DNA from: Brachionus plicatilis
Taxonomy: Eukaryota > Rotifera > Eurotatoria > Ploima > Brachionidae
NCBI GenBank assembly: GCA_010279815.1
Contig: QEOQ01000353.1
Location: 148,464 to 212,463 of the forward strand
Direction: 5' to 3'
DNA: 64,000 bases
Shown: in pieces, positions 56,713-64,000 of the stretch
How the letters are laid out: the number at the start of each line of letters is the position of its first letter
Position numbering within the stretch: the stretch's first letter is position 1
Notes under the pieces: generated by a model
Database searches by the model: none
The model's input: the letters and a program-made list of their open reading frames with translations, nothing else
Told to the model about the DNA's origin: nothing
Translations under genes and position numbers: made by a program

Positions 56713-57591
56713 CTAAATGGTTTTAGTTGAATAAAATTTTTATAAATTTACAATTTTTTCTTTTAAATTGTCTATTTTCATAAAGGAAATGCTTTCATTT
56801 CTATCAAAATAATTTCTTTGTTTCGAAGCATTTGGTTTCATGGAAAAAATTCTGATTATCTAATTCATATTTTGTTTTTAAAGAAATTTTCAAAAAATGA
56901 TGAGAATAAAGACGACGATGGCCTTCAAAATAAAATAAAATAAATTATAATTTTTTTTTTAGAATTATTAGTTGAAAAATGGGATAGTTGTTTCAGCACA
57001 CGCAAAAACGTTTCGACACATTAAAAAATCGTTTCAGTACACCATTAAAATCTTACAAACACACTTACTTAATAGCATCCCTAAATCTCTGTTTTGCTCA
57101 CTCAAAAAAAATTTTTCAAACTGAAAGAAATTAACTTAATTTTACACTTTTTAAAAGTTTAAGTAACCTGTCAACGAAAAATTGAAGGTTTATTAAAGAT
57201 TTGTAAAAGATATTTAAAATTTCATTATCATTTCTTTATTTTCTAAAGAAAATGTAGAGATTTTTAAAAAAAATATTCAAATAAATAAATTTTTAGAAAA
57301 TTTCTTCATTATTTCATTGAATATTTAAAGTATAAAGAAAGAAATGTCTTTTGAAATTTAAACGTGAGTTTGATTGATTTTCTGACTATAAGATTAAATT
57401 GAGTAAAATACTTAAATTTTATATACATTTTAACAGAGTTGTTTAAGAGTCCCAAAAAAAGTCCAAGTCCGGATTTTTTTTTGAAATTGCTAGGTCAGGC
57501 TTCAAATCAAAAAATTTATATACTCTTGGGTTGTCTAATGCAATAGACTTACCATAAATCAGAATTTTCTTGCAATTTTAGCATAAAAGTC
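56713..57591. other. Spacer of the array
   Basis: Contains AGAATAAAGACGACGATGGC near 56905, matching AGAATAAAGATGACGATGAC after copy 3 (about 60323); these mark equivalent 3' flanks. A CAGAGTTGTTTAAGAGTCC and AAGTCCGGA block at 57436-57475 belongs to the 78-bp element family. No further gene. Confidence 0.6.
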
Positions 57592-57645
57592 TTCACAATT
57601 CTTCTTCAGTATTTTAAATTTTAAATACTCAAGAAGAATTGTGAA
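57592..57645. repeat. Short perfect-type hairpin
   Basis: TTCACAATTCTTCTTCAGTA pairs with TACTCAAGAAGAATTGTGAA around an AT-rich centre, with about one mismatch. Lies just outside the hAT element. Confidence 0.85.
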
Positions 57646-57672
57646 GAATTTTAAATCAAAAAAATTTAAAAT

Positions 57673-58422
57673 CAGACTTGGGATACTGACAGTATTATAC
57701 TGATCAGTATCAGTATATTTCAGTATTCAGTATTACTGATACTGTTACTGATACTGATCGTTAAAATATTGCTACTGACTGGAGCTGATAATCAGTATTT
57801 CAGTATTACTGGAAAATACTGAAAATTAGAAAAAAAATTTAAAAATGTCAAATTAATCTTGAAACATAATTTTTTTTTTTTGTTTCATCAATTTACATGT
57901 TTATGTAAAATGGATATAATTGTTTTAAAAACAAACAAAAATAAAAGGGGCGGTTAATAGTATCCAGGGAAATTTTTTGTATTCAGGCTACCTCAGCAAA
58001 GATCGAACAGGTATTTTCGGTATCTGGATTTTTAATGAGACCACATCGAAGTCGATTCACATACAATAACCTTTCAAATTTAATGTTCTTAAAATGTAAT
58101 AAGGGTTACCTATAAAAATAAAAATTCTATTTTTTTTTGTTAAATTTTAAAAAAATTTTAAAATAAGTCCGATATAAACTTTATTTGTTTGTTTTTGTAT
58201 TTTTATCTGAATGGTCACAAAATTGACAAAAAGACTGAATATATTTTATTATAAAATTTAAATTTTTTTTTAAAAACATGATTTTATACTGATAGCCTTA
58301 ATACTGGTACTGGCTGATTTCGATACTGAATTTCATCCTCAATACTGAATACTGACTGATACTGAAGGCCTCAATACTGATACTGACTGATACTGATTTT
58401 TCTTATACTGTTCCCAAGTCTG
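57673..58422 (+). mobile_element. 750-bp hAT element with transposase remnant
   Basis: Terminal repeats: left CAGACTTGGGATACTGACAG; right ends CTGTTCCCAAGTCTG, so the matching core is CAGACTTGGGA. Both sides carry a perfect 8-bp target duplication TTTAAAAT (57665-57672 and 58423-58430). Subterminal regions are packed with ACTGATACTGA/CAGTATCAGTAT motifs in both orientations, as expected for transposase binding sites. The middle (about 57995-58110) encodes, on the plus strand, SAKIEQVFSVSGFLMRPHRS followed by RFTYNNLSNLMFLKCN, the hAT C-terminal dimerisation domain, ending in a stop. An internally deleted hAT copy. Confidence 0.93.
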
Positions 58423-58585
58423 TTTAAAATCGATTTTATCAATGGATTGAGAAAATGTTTTTTCAATTTTTTTTATTTTCTAAGTCTACATTGCATGTTA
58501 AGCATGCTACATTACAATTATTTAAATTAAATGAAAGATAAGTTTTAATATCTAAGATAAACTTTTTGAATTGATCATCAAATTC
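58423..58585. mobile_element. M1 foldback element, right half
   Basis: Matches the right half of the 708-1218 element (TTTTATCAATGGATTGAGAA-like block, GCATGTTAAGCATGCTACAT, then GATCATCAAATTCAAGATGCC). The hAT element lies at its left edge, so M1 was probably the insertion target. Confidence 0.75.
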
Positions 58586-59031
58586 AAGATGCCGTCATTT
58601 ATGACATTTGATTAGCTTTGTATTTTAATTAATTTAGTAAAGTAGATAAAATTAATTTATTTTATCGTAATTTAAACAATTTTATAATTTATCTGAATTT
58701 TTTTAATTTTGGTTTAGCTTTATTACTTAAATATTAAAGATCATTTTTAATCATTGATTGGTAAATTAAAACAGTCTTAATTTCTTTTGATAAATAAATA
58801 TTCTCAAGTAAAAAATAAATAAATGAAAAATAGTTTCTTTTTTCAATGTTAAATACAAAACTTTGGTAAAACTAAAAAAAATATTCTAGGACAATTTAAA
58901 TTCAACCTCGAATTTTAATTATTTCTTTTTCAAATGCATGGGTTTGGAAAAATGAAAAAAAATGAAAACATGAGTTGAAGATTTTTAAATAAGAAATAAA
59001 CAAATTAAAATTTATTTTAGAAAAATTTAAA

Positions 59032-60045
59032 ATGATTAAGAAAACTGAAAAATTCAAGGGAAAAAAACAACAGAATCAAAACGATTCTGCCAAAATGACT
59101 GAGGTGTTTAAACAAAAAGAAAATATGAAGAAAAAACAACAAAAAGACAAAAGGAAAAATGGAAAAAATGGAATAGTAAAAGAAACTGGAGATGAAAAAT
59201 CCGAAATGGCTCCGATTGTAGAACAAACCACGCAAAATAGGCAAAAGCTTTCCAATGCTTGTACTCTATTCCTAAAATCGTTGCCAGACGATGTGACTGA
59301 AGCCGAAATCAAGTCATTATCAGATAATATTCAACAGGTAAAAATTAAACGTTCCAAACAAAACATCAATAAAAAAAATAATAAAGCCAAACAAAAATTC
59401 ACTTTTGCTCATGTAGAATTTAAAACAGAGGAAATAGCTAATAAAAATTACAAAGAATTGCAGCATAAAAAAATCCGCAATCAAAAAATACGAATTGAAA
59501 AATTTGAAAACTATGTAGATTTTAGTGGCAAAAAAAGTTCCATTGTAAAGCCAGAAAAAGTAAAAATAGAACAACCCAAAGAGAAAGACATGAAAAAACT
59601 TCATATCAGTGGATTCCTTAATTCAACTTCAGAGTCAGATTTGAAGAAATTTTTCAAAAATTGCACCGAATTTAATCTACCCATTAGAAAAGATACCAAG
59701 TTGAACTTTGGCTTTGCTTTTGCTAGCTTTGCCAATGAACGAGAAGCGAAAAAAGCCCTCGAGGCTTCTAATGGAAAAGAGTTGAATGGAAACAGACTTG
59801 TTATTGATTTTGCTTTTAAAAAACAACAGCCCCAAAAGAAACAGGAAACTGTTACCAAAACTGAAGAACCAGCTACAAAAAAATTGAAAAATATCAAGGG
59901 TGAACAACTGGTCAAAAAGGTAGAAGAAAAAAAAAAAGAATCTCCTGCTACCAAAATGAATGGTAAAGTTAAACAGGAAGAGAACAAAAATGGAAAAAGA
60001 AAACTAGAAGAAGATGAAGAAGATGAGGACGAGGATGATGATGAA

Positions 60046-60107
<62 letters not shown>

Positions 60108-60153
60108 GGATGATGATGATGGTGATAATGATGATGAGAATGATGAGGAATAA
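59032..60153 (+). CDS. RRM-acidic array, copy 3 (type b, intact)
   Basis: Intronless, 373 residues, ATG at 59032. Lysine/glutamine-rich N-terminus (MIKKTEKFKGKKQQ), RRM1 (NACTLFLKSLPDDVTEAEIK; RNP1-like FTFAHVEF), RRM2 (MKKLHISGFLNSTSESDLKK; RNP1 LNFGFAFASF), a basic linker with KKLKNIKGEQLVKK, and a tail of about 50 residues of almost pure Asp/Glu ending NDEE. RRM order plus acidic and basic low-complexity arms resemble nucleolin and other nucleolar RNA-binding proteins, but the acidic block is C-terminal here and there is no GAR domain. RNA binding in the nucleolus is inference. The tail is encoded by a GAT-repeat microsatellite. Confidence 0.85.
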
Positions 60154-60962
60154 GTTTTTTTAGTGTAATATTTAATTTTCTTAAATTAAATAAAAATTTA
60201 AAAATTCATTAATTTTTTTCTTTCCATTAAAAATTTAAAAATCGTCTATTTTCATCAATAGACAAAAAATTCTGATTAATTAAATCATTTTTATTTTCAA
60301 TGAAAGTTCCATGTAATTATTAGAATAAAGATGACGATGACTTAAAAATAGAATAAAATAAAATTTTTTAAAAATAATTTGTTGAAAAATTGAATAAAAA
60401 TCATTGTTTGGTGGCAAATTTAATGATCCTTAGTTAAAAACTGATATGTAGAACAAAAAATAAAGAAATTTGTGATACGAATTTTCTAAATAAAATTTGA
60501 TTAGCATTTAGAAAAAAAATCTGAATCAAAAATATTTGAAATATTTTTTTTATTTGCTGGTATTATCAACCTTACCGATAAAAGAGCGATTAAATCAAAT
60601 ATAATTGAAAATTGACTAAAATATTAAAAATAAAGTTTAAATAGTTTATTAAAATATATAAGTTGTAAAAATGATCAAAAATGTGTTAATTTAAAATAAT
60701 TAGCTTATTTTTTATTAAAATTAAGTAAATGTTATAAAAAAATAAAAATGTAAAAAACTAAATTTTTAAAACGAAATAAAATAAAAATAAGGAATACGAA
60801 AGTATTTAAATTTAAGAAGACAATTTAATTTCTACCTCGATTTTAAATTATTTTTTTTAATGCACGTTTATAAAAATCTTTTAATAAAATTGAATTTGAA
60901 AAATTGTAAGCATGAGTTTAAATATAAAAAAAAAAAATTAAATTTTTATAAAATAGATTAAA
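60154..60962. other. Spacer and 5' region of copy 4
   Basis: 3' flank of copy 3, then AT-rich DNA, then the leader shared by array members (CTCGATTTTAAATT...AATGCACG and GCATGAGTTTAAAT at 60835-60930). The same leader precedes copies 0 and 3, so it probably contains the common promoter and 5' UTR. Confidence 0.6.
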
Positions 60963-62132
60963 ATGATTAAGAAAACACAAAAATTTAAAGGAAAAAAACA
61001 ACAGAATCAAGTCGAGTCTGTCAAAAAGACTGAGGGATTCAAACCTAAAGAAAATATGAAGAAAAAACAACAGCAAGACAAAAAGAAAGCTGAAAAATCA
61101 GCCGAACCAGTGGAAATTAAAATAAAGGAAGAGAAAAAGGTCCAAGAGACAAAAGTCGAAAAAAAAACACCAGTTGAAGGAATTAAGGCTGATCAACCCA
61201 AAGTTGAAAAAAAGAAAAAGGTAAAAAATGGCAAAAATGGAATTGTGAAAAAAACTGAAGATAAAAAACCAGTAAGTGTTCCAAGTGAAGAACAAAAAAC
61301 GCCAGATAGACCTAAAGCTTCAGACGCTTGCACTCTCTTCCTGAAATCATTACCAGAAGATGTCACTGAGGATGAAATCAAGTCTTTATCGACTGATATA
61401 CAACAAGTTAGAATTAAAGCCTTAAAGAAAAAACAGCCACCATTTGCCTATGTTGAATTTGTTAGCGAAGAAATCACAAATAAAAATCATAAGGAATTTC
61501 AAAATAAAAAAATCCGTGGTCAAAAAATTTATGTTGATTTTGTTGGTCCAAAAAGTTCTTATGTTAAACCAGAAACAGCAGTCAAGAAAAAAGAAAAGGA
61601 AAAAGATCTGACACGACTTCATATCGCAGGTATTGATAAAAGCGCAACCAAACAGGATCTAAATAAAGTATTCAAAACCTGCAAATCTTTTTCTCTGGCT
61701 GCCAAAAAAGATACCAAGTTAAATCTTGGTTTTGCTTTTGCTTCATACAGCACAGAAGAGGAGGCTAAAAAAGTCCTTGACGCATTGAATGGAACTGAAT
61801 TTAATGGTAAAAAATTGAAGATAGATTTCGCATTTAAACAAGAAGAGTCAAAAAAAAAACAGGAAACTGTTGCCAAAACTGAAGAATCAGCTACAAAAAA
61901 ATTGAAAAATATCAAGGGTGAACAACTGGTCAAGAAGGAAGAAGAAAAAAAGAAAGAATCTCCTGCTACCAAAATGAATGGTAAAGTGAAACAGGAAGAA
62001 AACAAAAATGGAAAAAGAAAACTAGAAGAAGATGAAGAAGATGAGGACGAGGATGATGATGAAGACGACGAAATGGAGACTGATGAGGATGAAGATGATG
62101 AAGATGATGATGACGATGAAGATGATGATGAA

Positions 62133-62164
<32 letters not shown>

Positions 62165-62300
62165 CGATGAGGATGATGATGATGATGAAGATGAGGAAGA
62201 GGATGGCGATGACCAGCAAAAAGCTAAAGGTAATGAGGATGATGAAGATGATGAGGATGATGATGACGAAGATGATGATGATGAAGATGATGAGGAATAA
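60963..62300 (+). CDS. RRM-acidic array, copy 4 (type a, intact, longest)
   Basis: Intronless, 445 residues, ATG at 60963. Basic N-terminus 1-118 with KK/KE repeats; RRM1 at 123-193 (RNP2 LFLKSL, RNP1-like PPFAYVEF); RRM2 at 217-291 (RNP2 LHIAGI, RNP1 LNLGFAFASY); a lysine-rich linker 292-355 with candidate bipartite nuclear signals (KKLKNIK, NGKRKL); then about 85 residues that are nearly all Asp/Glu, interrupted once by DGDDQQKAKGNED. Nucleolin-like in composition; likely nuclear RNA or histone binding, by inference. The RRM body and 250 bp of 3' UTR are almost identical to copy 1, indicating recent duplication or gene conversion across two intervening type b copies. Confidence 0.88.
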
Positions 62301-62570
62301 GTCTTTTTAGTGTTATATTTAATTTGCTCTAATTAAATAAAAATTTAAAAAATTATTAATTTTCTTTTTTTTTATAATTTAGTTATTTAAAAATAATCCA
62401 TTTTCTAAAATTTTGTACTTTTTGGAATCAACCTTGTAAAGCGATTTCTTGATTTTTAAGTCAAAAGTTTCCCGTTAAAAGTTCTTATTAAGTAAATCAT
62501 CTTGGTATTTAAAGAACATTTCAGAGTTAAATACAAGTCATGCAATTTTAAATCATTTTTTAATTTCTCA
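62301..62570 (+). repeat. Copy 4 3' UTR, near-identical to copy 1 3' UTR
   Basis: Matches 55440-55705 almost base for base (landmarks GGAATCAACCTTGTAAAGCG, CAAAAGTTTCCCGTTAAAAG) up to AAATCATTTT, where copy 1 instead joins the copy 2 linker. This fixes the exchange point that created copy 2. Confidence 0.9.
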
Positions 62571-62659
62571 AGTCAAATTTTTTTTTCACTTTATCTCGAA
62601 AATTAAAAAATTTAAAAAAAAAAATTGAATAAAAAGGTATTTTAAATAAAATATTATGA

Positions 62660-62810
62660 TATAACGTAACGATCTGCAATTACCGACATTGTCGTTAAAT
62701 ATGGGTATCCAGAATTAACCACAGGGTCTTATAACATTAAAAAGGTTATTTAACGACATGTCGGTATGTACATAACGACAATGTCGGTAATTGCAGATCG
62801 TTACGTTATA
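62660..62810. mobile_element. 151-bp foldback MITE
   Basis: Inverted ends of about 37 bp starting TATAACGTAACGATCTGCAA at both sides. The borders read TA-TAACG...CGTTA-TA, compatible with a TA target duplication. The inner part repeats AACGACATGTCGGTATGTAC. Non-coding. Confidence 0.85.
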
Positions 62811-62890
62811 ATCATTCAAATTTTTTGTTGTATATTTTTTTAATTTTGAGTCTGAATTTAAGTTTTCCATTAATGACACTGGCTGGTGTT

Positions 62891-63045
62891 GAGCATTTCG
62901 AAAATAAATTGAACAAAATTCTCCATTTTTTAATAAATTAAAATTAAAGTTATTAAAAATATACTGTAACATGGTGCAACATTTTCTTTAATCTTAATTT
63001 ATCAAAAAATGAAGAATTTTTGTTCAATTTGTTTTCGAAATTCTC
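62891..63045. repeat. Foldback repeat with about 59-bp arms
   Basis: Left arm 62891-62949 (GAGCATTTCGAAAATAAATT...) pairs with right arm 62986-63045 with few mismatches; loop of 36 bp. No target duplication recognised. Confidence 0.8.
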
Positions 63046-64000
63046 AATATCCATTGACTTGACTTTAGATTTGTGACTTGTATTTATTCTGGAAAATTTG
63101 TGATTTATTTTTATCCTTTAATTTCCAATTTATTGAATGAAGATAAATACAAAAGGATTCAAAGCTTTCTTTTTGAGTAAAAGTCAGCGAATGAATATTT
63201 TGGAAATGATGAAGACAAAAAAAAATGGTAGAACACTGAGATACTTAAGTATCCAAACATATTATTTTTTTAAAAGATTTTATTTATTAATATCCCTTAC
63301 TAATATTTTTTAGAAATGTTAAAAAATAGAATTATGCCAATTAATTTTAAAGTTTTTAGCCAATTGTATTCTAAAAATTATTTTCAATTTTTTTTTTTAA
63401 TTGAAGGTTTTTTTATTTTGAATTAAAAGTAAAGAGATTTATTCTTAGAATTTAATTGAAAATCCAGATTTTTAATAAGTTTTTAATTTTCAAAAATATT
63501 TCAATTAAAATGAAATTATAGTTACCCAATAATGAATAAATCTCAAATAAAAAACCTCAGAATTAAGTGGAGAACCTGCAAAATTTTTTGGTTCTGGCAG
63601 AATTTTTGAACTTTTCTTTTAGAAAAAAAAGACTACTCAGTATAATTACTTTAATTTTTTTTTAAATATTATGTATTAAAAATTTTGCTTAATCTGAGAA
63701 ATTTTTTTTCCTAAACAGACAAAAATTGTGCCTTTCTTTAAAATTTGAATCAATTTTTATTTAGCACAAATCCACACAATAATTGTTAAAATTTAAGCAT
63801 TAAATAATCAGATCTAAAAAAAAAAGTCTAAAACAAATTTAAAATTTAAAAAAAAATTCGAAAAAAAAAAATTAATAAAAAATTACTAAAAATTTTTTGT
63901 TTAAGACAAACTTGCATCTCATATAAAGTAAACTTTGAGAAAATATTTAGAAAATTTTGCATTAAAAAAACGCACGTGCAAATATGTTCTAAAACATTCG
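63046..64000. other. AT-rich DNA to window end
   Basis: Begins with TTGACTTGACTTTAGATTTGTGACTTG, a scrap of the GTCAAGTC family at about 63054-63080. Nothing else recognised; the window may end within an intergenic region. Confidence 0.45.

Overview
This is a 64 kb piece of an AT-rich animal (metazoan) nuclear genome. Genes have short GT-AG introns, mostly about 50-75 nt, and the only long introns are swollen by repeats. There are no operons and no bacterial signals. The protein set (TRIC channel, sulfotransferase, TBC1D30, RPAP3, PIH1D2, PTPDC1, a CUB/MAM/EGF receptor-like protein, mitochondrial NFS1) is that of a ciliated bilaterian. The very low GC, tiny introns and gene density would suit a small lophotrochozoan such as a monogonont rotifer, but that is inference; the sequence shows only 'metazoan'. 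A 157-base N run at 34585-34741 shows this is a draft scaffold.

Layout. 1-3 kb: hAT-type foldback element inside a segment repeated at 9.6 kb. 3-7 kb: TRIC channel (+), a small EGF-like membrane protein (+), sulfotransferase (-). 8.2-10.4 kb: decayed Tigger/pogo transposon followed by the duplicated segment. 11.2-13.4 kb: a graveyard of broken genes (AP-3 delta fused to kinesin-13 on -, a frameshifted B-type cyclin on +). 13.5-15.6 kb: GC-rich tandem repeat, LINE debris, and a 442-bp transposon with perfect 8-bp target duplications carrying a FLYWCH-like fragment. 16.4-22.0 kb: TBC1D30 (-). 24.4-28.5 kb: RPAP3 (-) and PIH1D2 (+), head to head, with their shared promoter duplicated. 29.7-33.7 kb: PTPDC1 (-), whose one large intron holds at least five different repeats. 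34-38.8 kb: nested LINE and MULE remnants around the assembly gap. 39.2-49.4 kb: one nine-exon CUB/MAM/EGF type I membrane protein (-) with transposons in its two large introns. 50.7-52.2 kb: NFS1 (+). 52.7-62.6 kb: a tandem array of five intronless two-RRM genes with lysine-rich N-termini and extreme Asp/Glu C-terminal tails (one relic, one frameshifted, one rearranged, two intact). 62.6-64 kb: foldback elements and AT-rich DNA.

Working together. TBC1D30, RPAP3, PIH1D2 and PTPDC1 lie side by side at 16-34 kb and all have cilium-related roles in other animals; RPAP3 and PIH1D2 belong to related Hsp90 co-chaperone (R2TP-type) complexes and start from one bidirectional promoter. The most unusual structures are that duplicated promoter, the palindrome-bounded AP-3 delta/kinesin chimera, and the RRM-acidic array that is being reshuffled by unequal exchange.

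Exon structures were built by eye by requiring GT-AG borders, unbroken phase and fit to remembered family members; all lengths quoted were checked for frame.
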